Assembly (NCBI RefSeq): GCF_002014765.1
Contig: NZ_MUYT01000004.1
Location: 434,001-498,000, forward strand
Source: Lwoffella lincolnii
GTDB lineage: Bacteria; Pseudomonadota; Gammaproteobacteria; Pseudomonadales; Moraxellaceae
Length of the DNA stretch: 64,000 bases
Direction of reading: 5' to 3'
Position numbers and translations under genes: made by a program. Numbering within the stretch: position 1 is the first letter of the stretch; each line of letters opens with the position of its first letter. The notes below the pieces were generated by a model. The model had not been told where the DNA came from, did no database searches, and saw nothing but the letters and a program-made list of their open reading frames with translations. Positions 49,294 through 58,102 of this stretch are shown one piece after another.

Positions 49294-50163
49294 ATGAATA
49301 CCACCAATCTCACCACCTTTGTGACTGTGATGCACACAGGAAGCATCTCGGCTGCTGCTGAAAAGTTGTTTATCACTCAACCTGCGGTCAGTAAACGCAT
49401 CAAAAATTTAGAAGATGAGTTTGGGGTAACCTTATTTGATACGGTTGGGCGTGGCATCGTGCCAACTCAAGCGGCACATCGTTTATTGCCACATGCCAAG
49501 CGATGGCTTGATGACTATGATAATTTTCGCATTAATCTAAAAAACTCGCAACACACGGTATCAGGCAAGTTGGTTATCGGCACAAGTCATCATATCGGTT
49601 TACACCACTTGCCACCTGTGCTGAAGCAGTTTATCCAGATGTATCCTGCGGTACAAATAGAAGTGCATTTTGTCGATTCAGAAGAAGCTCACAAGGCGGT
49701 GTTGGACGGTGATGTGGCGTTGGCGTTTTTGACTTTGCCCCCTGTCTATGACAAACGTTTAAGCTATCATACGCTATGGTCAGACCCTTTATATTTTGTG
49801 ACAGGAACGTTATCACCACTTGCCAAAAAGATTAATGTTACGCTTGAGCAACTGGCACATTATCCTGCGATTTTGCCATCTGCCAATACTTTCACCAGTC
49901 AGATTACCTTAGCAGAATTTGCCAAGCACAATCTTAAGCCTTATGCCACCATGAGTACCAATCCGTTGGAGTCCATTCGCATGCTGGTATCGGTGGGGCT
50001 TGGGTGGTCAGTGTTGCCTCAGACTTTGATTAACCAAGAGCTTGAGCCGATTGATATGAAAGATAACATTGAGCTACAGCGATATTTGGGCTTGGTGATT
50101 AACCCCAGTTTGACTCGCTCTGCCAGTGCTGATGCTTTGATGGGGCTATTATCACCCATTTAG
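49294..50163 (+). CDS. LysR-type transcriptional regulator, divergent from leuC
   Basis: 289 aa. N-terminal winged helix-turn-helix (LTTFVTVMHTGSISAAAEKLFITQPAVSKRIKNLEDEFGVTLFD), linker helix, then the effector-binding domain (GKLVIGTSHHIGLHHLPPVLKQFIQMYPAVQIEVHF; SIRMLVSVGLGWSVLPQTLI). Divergent pairing with leuC suggests that it controls leuC and itself, perhaps in response to a leucine-pathway metabolite. That role is inferred from position only. Confidence 0.9.
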   Translation: MNTTNLTTFVTVMHTGSISAAAEKLFITQPAVSKRIKNLEDEFGVTLFDTVGRGIVPTQAAHRLLPHAKRWLDDYDNFRINLKNSQHTVSGKLVIGTSHHIGLHHLPPVLKQFIQMYPAVQIEVHFVDSEEAHKAVLDGDVALAFLTLPPVYDKRLSYHTLWSDPLYFVTGTLSPLAKKINVTLEQLAHYPAILPSANTFTSQITLAEFAKHNLKPYATMSTNPLESIRMLVSVGLGWSVLPQTLINQELEPIDMKDNIELQRYLGLVINPSLTRSASADALMGLLSPI

Positions 50164-50380
50164 CCTTGCTTACCCAATTGCCATGTCAGTCATCATTCCC
50201 ACATTCATGTTACCATTTAAATAAAAATCATTCTTATTATTCGATTTGGTCAGTAAAATACACTATAATTAATTAATTCAAGCAAAAATTTTATGACCAA
50301 ATGATTTGATTTATGGCTAAATTATTTTATATTGTAATTTTATTTAACCGCCATAACAAGCTAAAAACTAGGACTTCTCT
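50164..50380 (+). promoter_or_regulatory. putP upstream region
   Basis: Contains a consensus -10 TATAAT at 50264-50269 with a weak -35 (TCGATT, 50241-50246) at 17-base spacing, followed by TTAATTAATT. The likely transcript has a leader of about 105 bases before putP. Confidence 0.45.
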
Positions 50381-51877
50381 ATGAATGGAATAGACATTGG
50401 CGTGTGGATTTCACTCGCTGCTTATTTTGCTCTGATGATTGGCATTGGGGTGTATGCGTATTTTAAACAAAACAACGACTCCGAAGGTTATATGCTCGGT
50501 GGGCGTGGCTTAGGTCCTGCAGTAACGGCATTATCAGCTGGGGCATCAGACATGTCAGGCTGGCTACTGATGGGGTTGCCTGGCTATATGTACGCATCGG
50601 GTGTGGTGAGTATTTGGATTGCATTGGGCTTGACCATTGGGGCATTGTTAAACTATATCATCGTTGCCCCACGTTTGCGGGTTTATACCGAAGTGGTGGA
50701 TAATGCCATTACCCTGCCTGACTATTTTTCTAACCGCTTTGAAGACAAGTCGCATCTGTTGCGTGTGATTTCTGCCTTTGTCATTATCTTGTTTTTTACC
50801 GTGTACACCGCAGCCAGCTTGGTCGGTGGTGGCAAGCTGTTTGAAAGCTCTTTGGGCATGTCTTATGGCATGGGACTGTGGATTACCGCTGGCATCGTGG
50901 TGTTATACACCCTAATGGGTGGTTTTTTGGCGGTGTCAATGACTGACTTTGTGCAGGGGGTCATCATGTTATTTGCCATGATTATCGTGCCTGTGGTTGC
51001 CTTTACTGATTTAGGTGGGGTTGCGCCCACCATTGAGACGGTACGCAACATCAACGCTGATTTGCTTAACATCACCAGCGGTGTGTCAATCATGGCGATT
51101 ATCTCACTGATGGCGTGGGGGTTGGGTTATTTTGGTCAGCCCCATATCATCGTCCGCTTTATGGCGATACGCTCAGTCAAAGATGTGCCAACGGCTCGTA
51201 ACATTGGCATCGGCTGGATGATTTTAAGCCTTATTGGGGCGTTATTGACAGGCTTTGCGGGTGTGGCGTATGTCAGAAAAACTGCCATGACTTTAGATGA
51301 CCCTGAGACCATTTTTTTGGTATTTTCACAGTTCTTATTCCACCCATTGGTGTCAGGATTTTTATTGGCGGCGATTTTAGCGGCCATCATGAGTACCATT
51401 TCTTCCCAGCTGCTTGTGGTGTCTAGTTCGCTGACTCGTGATATTTATCGACTGTATCTGGACAAAGAAGCCCCTGAGTCTCGACAAGTGCTGGTTGGTC
51501 GTATCTCGGTGATTGTGGTTGCGATTGTGTCGATTATGCTGGCATCTGACCGTGACAGTTCGGTGCTGGATTTGGTGTCTAATGCGTGGGCAGGATTTGG
51601 GGCAGCATTCGGTCCTTTGGTCATCTTTAGCTTATTATGGCGACGCATGAACCGTAATGGGGCATTGGCAGGCATGGTGGTCGGTGCATTGACGGTCATC
51701 ATTTGGATTTATGGTGGCTTCACCATGGCTGATGGCACTGCTTTAAACAGCTGGTTATACGCCATTGTGCCAGGGTTTGTGCTGTCTAGCATTGCCATTG
51801 TGGTGGGTTCACTGGCAACCCCTGCTCCTAAGCCACACATTGTTGCACGCTTTGATGAGATGGAAAGTAAATTATGA
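50381..51877 (+). CDS. putP: Sodium/proline symporter PutP
   Basis: Inner-membrane Na+-coupled proline uptake carrier of the solute:sodium symporter family. 498 aa with about 13 membrane helices. Motifs: YMLGGRGLGPAVTALSAGASDMSGWLLMGLPG in helix 2, GGFLAVSMTDFVQGVIM, YFGQPHIIVRFMAIRS, and ISTISSQLL-like MSTISSQLLVVSSSLTRDIYR. AGGA lies about 7 bases before the ATG. It has its own terminator. Confidence 0.95.
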   Translation: MNGIDIGVWISLAAYFALMIGIGVYAYFKQNNDSEGYMLGGRGLGPAVTALSAGASDMSGWLLMGLPGYMYASGVVSIWIALGLTIGALLNYIIVAPRLRVYTEVVDNAITLPDYFSNRFEDKSHLLRVISAFVIILFFTVYTAASLVGGGKLFESSLGMSYGMGLWITAGIVVLYTLMGGFLAVSMTDFVQGVIMLFAMIIVPVVAFTDLGGVAPTIETVRNINADLLNITSGVSIMAIISLMAWGLGYFGQPHIIVRFMAIRSVKDVPTARNIGIGWMILSLIGALLTGFAGVAYVRKTAMTLDDPETIFLVFSQFLFHPLVSGFLLAAILAAIMSTISSQLLVVSSSLTRDIYRLYLDKEAPESRQVLVGRISVIVVAIVSIMLASDRDSSVLDLVSNAWAGFGAAFGPLVIFSLLWRRMNRNGALAGMVVGALTVIIWIYGGFTMADGTALNSWLYAIVPGFVLSSIAIVVGSLATPAPKPHIVARFDEMESKL

Positions 51878-51913
51878 CGCTGACTGTTTGATTAACGCAA
51901 TTACCATAGAACA

Positions 51914-51950
51914 AAAGCCACCAAATCAGCTTTGATGGCTTTATTTTTCT
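51914..51950 (+). terminator. Terminator of putP
   Basis: AAAGCCA(C)CAAA, TCAGC, TTTG(A)TGGCTTT forms a stem with one internal mismatch, followed by attttt. A doubled tttcttataagac lies just beyond (51945-51972). Confidence 0.75.
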
Positions 51951-52005
51951 TATAAGACTTTCTTATAAGATTTACGAATAACCATTAACATAACAATACA
52001 AAAAT

Positions 52006-52052
52006 ATTAAGCTTAAAAGTATACATTCGTATACCAATAATATAAGCTTAAT
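52006..52052 (+). promoter_or_regulatory. Nested inverted repeats upstream of the phasin gene
   Basis: An outer inverted repeat, ATTAAGCTT (52006-52014) and AAGCTTAAT (52044-52052), encloses two GTATAC palindromes (52019-52024 and 52029-52034) that pair with each other over ATTC. It lies 92-138 bases before the phasin ATG, a likely operator or promoter zone. Confidence 0.5.
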
Positions 52053-52143
52053 CAAGTAAAATCAAAGATTAAGATTTTATTTCCACTAACGAACCCACTC
52101 ACCAAATACGCTACTCTACCAAACACTCTCAAGGAAGTTTACC

Positions 52144-52794
52144 ATGAACCAACAATTTTTTGACAACATGAGTGATAATTTAAAAGAAAACTCTCGCCAA
52201 TTTTATCAGCCTTGGGCAAGACTTAACCAAGCCATGCTTGCCAATGCCGAAAAAATGACCCAGTTTTCTTTAAACACCATGCGTACCTATTCAGAAATGG
52301 GGCTGACCCAACTGCGTAACGCATCAGAAGTGGACTCTGCTGAAAAAGCCAGCCATTTTGGACAAAAACAAAGCGAATTGCTTAACCAAATGGGGCAACA
52401 AATGCTCGAAGACGCTCAGCGTATGACTGACTTAGGCAATGCCATGCGTCAAGAAATCATCACCGCCATGAATGAAATGTATGGCGATGCGTCAAACAAC
52501 ATGCAAAATGCCATGCAATCTGCCACCGAACAAGCCAGCAAAAACGCCGAAGTATTTAACCAAAAAGTGGCAGAGAACTTTAACCGCACCAGTGAACAGA
52601 TGAATGAAGTCATGCGTCGTGGTAATGAAATGGCAAGCAATATGACCAAAGCCGCCACTGATGCTGCTGCCAAAGCCAGTGAGCAAGCTTCTGAAGCGGT
52701 CAAAAAAGCCACCGAACAAGCCAGCAAAACCACCACCAGCTCATCTAACACCAAAACAACAGGCAGTAGCACCAGTAAGACCACCAGTAAATAA
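52144..52794 (+). CDS. Phasin family PHA granule protein
   Basis: Coats polyhydroxyalkanoate granules. 216 aa, entirely helical and amphipathic, with the phasin N-terminal region (QFYQPWARLNQAMLANAEKMTQFSLNTMRTYSEMGLTQLRNASEV) and a C-terminal Ala/Lys/Ser/Thr-rich tail resembling a PhaF-like tail (TKAATDAAAKASEQASEAVKKATEQA). AAGGAAG precedes the ATG. It sits directly before the PHA synthase gene. Confidence 0.9.
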   Translation: MNQQFFDNMSDNLKENSRQFYQPWARLNQAMLANAEKMTQFSLNTMRTYSEMGLTQLRNASEVDSAEKASHFGQKQSELLNQMGQQMLEDAQRMTDLGNAMRQEIITAMNEMYGDASNNMQNAMQSATEQASKNAEVFNQKVAENFNRTSEQMNEVMRRGNEMASNMTKAATDAAAKASEQASEAVKKATEQASKTTTSSSNTKTTGSSTSKTTSK

Positions 52795-52877
52795 GGCTTT
52801 TGCTTGTGCTTAAGTTTTGGTTAAATAAAGGCTTAACCACCTTAACATAAAAGCAATCATATAAAAGCAATCCATTG

Positions 52878-52910
52878 GCTTGAGTGGTTACCAACTGCTC
52901 AAGCTTTTTT
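52878..52910 (+). terminator. Terminator between phasin gene and phaC
   Basis: GCTTGAG (52878-52884) and CTCAAGC (52898-52904) form a stem with an inner TGG/CCA pairing, followed by six T. This would let the abundant phasin be made in excess over the synthase. Confidence 0.85.
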
Positions 52911-52968
52911 ATACCAAGCTGATAACCCAAAAAAATGGACTTTAATTCACTGATTTTGGAAACTGATT

Positions 52969-55269
52969 ATGGCAACCTATGACTCATCTGCCACCGATAA
53001 AAGCAATCAAGATAATACCATCAATCAAAATAATAACAGCAATCAAGACCATGACCACACAAATCAAGATGCGTTTGCTGACATGATGCACGTGTTTTTA
53101 CAATGGCAAAAACAATGGCAAGACAGTATCCAACAAGCCCAACATCTGTTTACACAAAACATGAGTGAACAACACCTTAAACCTGAGCATATTCAACAGG
53201 CATTTACAGGGTTTACATCACCCAAGCCCAGTCAAGATAACAATCAAACACTCAAGCAAAACCCTTTTTTGTTCAATCCCTTTGCCATTTTGATGAACAC
53301 ACACGCCAGCGATAATCAACAAAAATCTGCTGATATCCGCTCACAGAACCCTAATCCACAGAGCCAAAGAAATGAACCGTTTTATTTTAACCCTTTTGAC
53401 ATTTGGTTTAATAATCCCATTACTCAAAGTATGACTGACACCGCTTTGCGTATCAACAACCAAATGCTACGCATGAGTGGACAAAACAGCCCCACCAGCA
53501 CCTCGGTAACGTTTGATTTGCTTCAAGGTTGGCAACATTTTGCCGAGATGATGCAACACAATCCGGGGGTGATGGTCGATGAGCAAACCAATCTTTGGAA
53601 AAACCAATGGCAACTTTGGCAAAACACCTTACTTAAAATGAGTGGACAGCAACCTGATGCTGTGGTAACTCCAGAAAAAGGCGACAAACGTTTTAATGAT
53701 GCAGAATGGGACAACAACCCATGGTTTGATTATCTAAAGCAGCATTATCTGCTCACATCACAAGCCATGATGCAAACCATTGATGAACTGGAGGGCGTGG
53801 ACGATAAGACTCGCCAGCGGTTGTCTTTTTTTACTCGCCAATGGATAAACGCCGTTGCTCCCACTAATTTTTTGTTTACCAACCCTGAAGTGCTTCGGCT
53901 GACCATAGAAACACAAGGGCAAAATTTAATAGACGGTCTAAAACAGTTGGCAGTAGATCTTGAAAACAGTGCAGATACGCTAAATATTCGCATGACTGAC
54001 CAATCTGCCTTTCGAGTCGGTGATAACATCGCCACCGCCAAAGGGCAGGTGGTGTATCAAAATTATCTGTTTGAGCTTATCCAGTATGCCCCAAGCACAG
54101 AAAAAGTGTATCAAAAACCGCTGGTACTTGTTCCACCTTGGATTAATAAATTCTACATCATGGATTTGCGTGAAAAAAATTCTTTTATCCGCTGGGCTGT
54201 GGCACAAGGTCATACGGTGTTTGTGTTGTCATGGGCAAATCCCACGCCACATTATAAAGACATCGGCATGATTCACTACATGCACGATGGCCTACTCACC
54301 GCTTTAGATGAAGTCGAACGCATCACAGGCGAATCACAAGCCAACGTGGTAGGCTATTGTATTGGTGGCATGCTCACGTCATTGACATTAGGTTGGCTTG
54401 CCAAACAAGGGCAAAGTAACCGAGTTGCCAGCGCCACTTTATGGGCATCTATCATTGACTTTAGCGACCCTGGTGACATTGGCGTGTTTGTCGATGAAAA
54501 AATCGTCAACGCCATCAACCAACAAAATGACCAGCTGGGCGTGTTTGATGGACGCATGATGGGGGTATCATTTAGCTTGCTCAGAGAAAACAGCCTGTAT
54601 TGGAATTATTTTGTACAAAATTACCTAAAAGGTGAGCGTCCAGTACCATTTGATTTGCTGTATTGGAACTCAGACTGTACCAATGTAACTGCTAGCTTGC
54701 ATCAGTTTTTATTGGGTGAATTTTATCTTGGTAACAAATTACAAGCTAAGGGTGAGTTGCTGTTTGATGGGGTACAAATAGATTTACGAGAAGTGAAGAC
54801 ACCAGTTTTTTCGGTTGCTACTTTACAAGACCATATTGCCAAATGGAAAAGCTGTTACCCTGCCACACAAGTGTTTGGTGGACAGACCAAATTTGTGCTG
54901 GGTGAGTCAGGACACATCGCTGGCATCATGAACGCCCCTGGTGGTAAATATGGCTATTATCGCACCCAACAAAACATGAACACGGATACCAGCTCATACC
55001 CCGTCGATGCTGACCAATGGTATGAAACCGCTGAATTTGTCCAAGACAGCTGGTGGCATGAATGGCAAGGCTGGTTAGCAACCACCCCTGACAATGCGTC
55101 ATTCATGAGCAAAGATAAGCTTGTGCCTGCTCGCCAAGTTGGTCAAGACCATCAAGGCCAGACAATCACCACTTATGGCAATGCCCCCGGTACTTATGTG
55201 CTGGTAACTGCTGAACAAGCGTTAAAAAGTAATCGAAGACCTGTTAATGCGTATTCGTCTGATACTTAA
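52969..55269 (+). CDS. phaC: Polyhydroxyalkanoate synthase PhaC, class I type
   Basis: Polymerises hydroxyacyl-CoA into polyhydroxyalkanoate. 766 aa, about 170 longer than typical class I enzymes. The alpha/beta-hydrolase core carries the lipase-like box GYCIGG with catalytic Cys464, the aspartate in VATLQDHIAKW and the histidine in GESGHIAGIMNAP. PWINKFYIMDLREKNSFIRWAVAQGHTVFVLSW is the standard core segment. The N-terminal extension is Gln/Asn-rich and contains two copies of PF(L/Y)FNPF(A/D)I at residues 99-107 and 137-145. No phaA, phaB or phaJ lies in the window. Confidence 0.94.
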   Translation: MATYDSSATDKSNQDNTINQNNNSNQDHDHTNQDAFADMMHVFLQWQKQWQDSIQQAQHLFTQNMSEQHLKPEHIQQAFTGFTSPKPSQDNNQTLKQNPFLFNPFAILMNTHASDNQQKSADIRSQNPNPQSQRNEPFYFNPFDIWFNNPITQSMTDTALRINNQMLRMSGQNSPTSTSVTFDLLQGWQHFAEMMQHNPGVMVDEQTNLWKNQWQLWQNTLLKMSGQQPDAVVTPEKGDKRFNDAEWDNNPWFDYLKQHYLLTSQAMMQTIDELEGVDDKTRQRLSFFTRQWINAVAPTNFLFTNPEVLRLTIETQGQNLIDGLKQLAVDLENSADTLNIRMTDQSAFRVGDNIATAKGQVVYQNYLFELIQYAPSTEKVYQKPLVLVPPWINKFYIMDLREKNSFIRWAVAQGHTVFVLSWANPTPHYKDIGMIHYMHDGLLTALDEVERITGESQANVVGYCIGGMLTSLTLGWLAKQGQSNRVASATLWASIIDFSDPGDIGVFVDEKIVNAINQQNDQLGVFDGRMMGVSFSLLRENSLYWNYFVQNYLKGERPVPFDLLYWNSDCTNVTASLHQFLLGEFYLGNKLQAKGELLFDGVQIDLREVKTPVFSVATLQDHIAKWKSCYPATQVFGGQTKFVLGESGHIAGIMNAPGGKYGYYRTQQNMNTDTSSYPVDADQWYETAEFVQDSWWHEWQGWLATTPDNASFMSKDKLVPARQVGQDHQGQTITTYGNAPGTYVLVTAEQALKSNRRPVNAYSSDT

Positions 55270-55319
55270 AAGGCTTAGCTTAAGCCATTTGTCTAAACCT
55301 TTCATCTGGGCCTTTTAAG
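55265..55319 (+). repeat. 10-bp inverted repeat over the phaC stop codon
   Basis: CTTAAAAGGC (55265-55274) and GCCTTTTAAG (55310-55319) pair perfectly over a 35-base loop. The left arm contains the phaC stop TAA. Confidence 0.6.
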
Positions 55320-55358
55320 CCATGTTATGAATGGCGTAATGGTATTAACGGTATGAAT

Positions 55359-55388
55359 GACACGTCATCATTTGACGTGTCGTTTTTG
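55359..55388 (+). terminator. Terminator of phaC
   Basis: GACACGTCA, TCATT, TGACGTGTC is a perfect 9-bp stem, followed by GTTTTTG. Confidence 0.85.
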
Positions 55389-55695
55389 TTGGTAAAAAGA
55401 TGACTTTCTTTGGTTTTGTATAAAAAAATTTCATAAAACACCATTTTGCCCATGATTGACTGACCACCCCCTTGTCAGCCCTTATCTGCTCGTCAATACA
55501 AAAAATCAAGTGTTTTTTATCACATCATCGTCATAACAAAGGCATAATCAGCCTAAAAAATCAACCTAGCATTTTGCCTAATTTTTCATTATATTGTGCC
55601 ACAATCCAATGAAAAACCCCATATATGGTATTTTATGGTGGTTTTGCCATGCTTTTACCATATGGTATTTTCGCCAGTCAAAACGGAGCAAGCCT
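55389..55695 (+). promoter_or_regulatory. nrdA upstream region with two palindromes
   Basis: After the phaC terminator, about 300 AT-rich bases lead to nrdA. They include CCATATATGG (55619-55628) and TACCATATGGTA (55656-55667), with centres 38 bases apart. The position suggests a repressor such as NrdR, but neither sequence nor spacing matches the classic NrdR boxes well. No small gene is apparent. Confidence 0.4.
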
Positions 55696-57999
55696 ATGAC
55701 CCATATTGATAATATCCAAGTAACCAAACGTGATGGACGCTTAGAATTAATTGATTTGGATAAAATTCACAAAGTCATTACGTGGGCAGCCAAGGGCTTA
55801 GATAATGTGTCGGTATCACAGGTTGAACTAAAATCACACATTCAATTTTATGAAGGCATCAAAACCCGTGATATCCACGAGACCATCATCAAAGCTGCTG
55901 CCGACCTTATCAGTGAGCAAACGCCAGACTATCAATATTTGGCAGCACGTTTGGCGATTTTTCATTTGCGTAAAATCGCCTACAATCAATTTGAGCCACC
56001 ACATTTATTCGATCATGTCAGTAAACTTACTCAAGCAGGGCGTTATGACGCTCACATCTTGACAGACTATTCACAAGCAGAATTCAATGAGCTAAACGAC
56101 CATATAGACCATTGGCGAGACATGAACTTGGCTTATGCCGCTGTTGAGCAAATGGCGGGCAAATATTTGGTACAAGACCGTGTCAATAAGCAGGTATTTG
56201 AAAGCCCACAATTTCTTTACATGTTGGTTGGCATGTGTTTATTTGCAAGCTATGATACTTTGTATGATAAAGACACTCGCATGGATTATATCAAGCGGTT
56301 TTATGACGCAACTTCGCAGTTTCGTATTTCATTGCCCACGCCCATCATGTCAGGGGTACGCACACCATCACGCCAGTTTAGTTCATGTGTGCTGATAGAA
56401 TGTGGAGACAGCTTAGATTCCATCAACGCCACCACCAGTGCCATCGTGCGGTATGTATCACAACGAGCTGGCATTGGGGTTAATGCTGGACGTATTCGGG
56501 CGTTAGGAAGCCCCATTCGTGGCGGTGAAGCCAAGCACACAGGCTGTATTCCGTTTTATAAGTTGTTTCAAACGGCGGTGAAATGCTGCTCACAAGGTGG
56601 TGTGCGTGGTGGGGCGGCGACACTGTTTTATCCACTGTGGCATTTGGAAGTAGAAAGCCTGCTTGTGCTAAAAAATAACCGTGGCGTCGAAGACAACCGT
56701 GTGCGTCAAATGGACTATGGCGTACAAATTAACAAAACATTATACACTCGACTTATTAAAGGTCAGCATATCAGCCTATTTTCGCCATCTGATGTGCCAG
56801 GTTTGTATGACGCATTTTTTGCTGACCAAGATGAATTTGAACGCCTGTATGAAAAGTACGAAGCAGACGACAACATTCGTAAACGCCAAGTCCCTGCCAG
56901 TGAGCTGTTTAGCATGATGATGCAAGAACGTGCCAGCACAGGACGTATCTATGTACAAAACGTTGACCATTGCAACACTCACAGTCCCTTTGACCCTGCA
57001 ATCGCCCCTATCCGTCAGTCTAACTTGTGTATGGAGATAGCCCTACCCACCAAAGAGTTAGACAACATCAACGATGATAAAGGCGAGATTGCCTTATGCA
57101 CACTGTCAGCGGTGAATTTGGGTAAGGTAGAAAAGCTGACCGACATAGAAGAACCTGCTGAGCTTATTGTGCGTGCGTTAGATGCTCTATTAGATTATCA
57201 AGACTATCCTGTCATCGCTGCCAAAAATAGCAGCATGCAACGCCGCACCTTGGGTGTGGGGGTCATCAACTATGCGTATTATTTGGCAAAAAATGGCACC
57301 CGCTACTCTGATGAATCAACAGCCACCAATGGGGCTTTGGCACTAACGCATCGTACTTTTGAAGCGTTACAATATTATCTGCTAAAAGCATCTAACACAC
57401 TGGCACAAGAGCAAGCCCCTTGCCCTGCTTTTGCCGAAACCACATACGCACAAGGCATCTTACCGATTGACACTTATAAAGCCGACCTAGATAAAATTTG
57501 TGCTGAGCCATTACATTACGATTGGGAAAGCTTGCGTGCTGACATCAAAAACCATGGGTTACGTAATTCCACCTTGACCGCATTAATGCCCTCTGAAACT
57601 TCCAGCCAAATTGCCAACGCCACCAATGGCATTGAACCACCTCGTGGTTTGGTATCCATCAAGGCCTCTAAAGATGGCATTTTAAAACAAGTCGTCCCTG
57701 ACATTGACCGCCTAAGACATCAGTATGAACTGCTGTGGCACATGCCCAATAATGACGGTTATCTTAAACTGGTTGCCATCATGCAAAAGTTTGTTGACCA
57801 AAGCATCTCTGCCAATACCAACTATGACCCCAGTCGCTATGAAGGTGGACGAGTACCGATGAAGGTGTTATTAAAAGACTTATTAACCGCTTATAAGCTT
57901 GGCATAAAAACCCTTTATTATCATAACACTCGTGACGGAGCAAACGACACTCAAGAAAACATCGATGACGGTTGTGCTGGGGGAGCGTGTAAGCTATAG
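55696..57999 (+). CDS. nrdA: Ribonucleoside-diphosphate reductase alpha subunit, class Ia
   Basis: Catalytic subunit that converts NDPs to dNDPs. 767 aa from ATG 55696, chosen for GGAG upstream and the conserved start THIDNIQVTKRDGRLELI (ATP-cone). The frame is open to 55594 without coding character. Visible are Cys231 in SSCVLIECGDSL (redox-active), NLCMEIALPT with the thiyl cysteine and glutamate, ALMPSETSSQIANATNGIEPPRG, and the C-terminal thiol pair Cys760/Cys765 in GCAGGACKL. The beta subunit gene nrdB does not follow. Confidence 0.97.
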   Translation: MTHIDNIQVTKRDGRLELIDLDKIHKVITWAAKGLDNVSVSQVELKSHIQFYEGIKTRDIHETIIKAAADLISEQTPDYQYLAARLAIFHLRKIAYNQFEPPHLFDHVSKLTQAGRYDAHILTDYSQAEFNELNDHIDHWRDMNLAYAAVEQMAGKYLVQDRVNKQVFESPQFLYMLVGMCLFASYDTLYDKDTRMDYIKRFYDATSQFRISLPTPIMSGVRTPSRQFSSCVLIECGDSLDSINATTSAIVRYVSQRAGIGVNAGRIRALGSPIRGGEAKHTGCIPFYKLFQTAVKCCSQGGVRGGAATLFYPLWHLEVESLLVLKNNRGVEDNRVRQMDYGVQINKTLYTRLIKGQHISLFSPSDVPGLYDAFFADQDEFERLYEKYEADDNIRKRQVPASELFSMMMQERASTGRIYVQNVDHCNTHSPFDPAIAPIRQSNLCMEIALPTKELDNINDDKGEIALCTLSAVNLGKVEKLTDIEEPAELIVRALDALLDYQDYPVIAAKNSSMQRRTLGVGVINYAYYLAKNGTRYSDESTATNGALALTHRTFEALQYYLLKASNTLAQEQAPCPAFAETTYAQGILPIDTYKADLDKICAEPLHYDWESLRADIKNHGLRNSTLTALMPSETSSQIANATNGIEPPRGLVSIKASKDGILKQVVPDIDRLRHQYELLWHMPNNDGYLKLVAIMQKFVDQSISANTNYDPSRYEGGRVPMKVLLKDLLTAYKLGIKTLYYHNTRDGANDTQENIDDGCAGGACKL

Positions 58000-58022
58000 G
58001 TGATAAATTCTCAGTTATCATT

Positions 58023-58078
58023 GTTAGGGCGTATTGCTGGATAAAAGCCATTGTGCCGAATGACAGACACGCCCTAAC
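58023..58078. terminator. 10-bp inverted repeat between nrdA and lpxA
   Basis: GTTAGGGCGT (58023-58032) and ACGCCCTAAC (58069-58078) pair perfectly over a 36-base loop in the 103-base convergent spacer. No T run follows on either strand, so intrinsic termination is uncertain. Confidence 0.45.
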
Positions 58079-58102
58079 GGTCAATTGGTTAATGTTTAAA
58101 CT

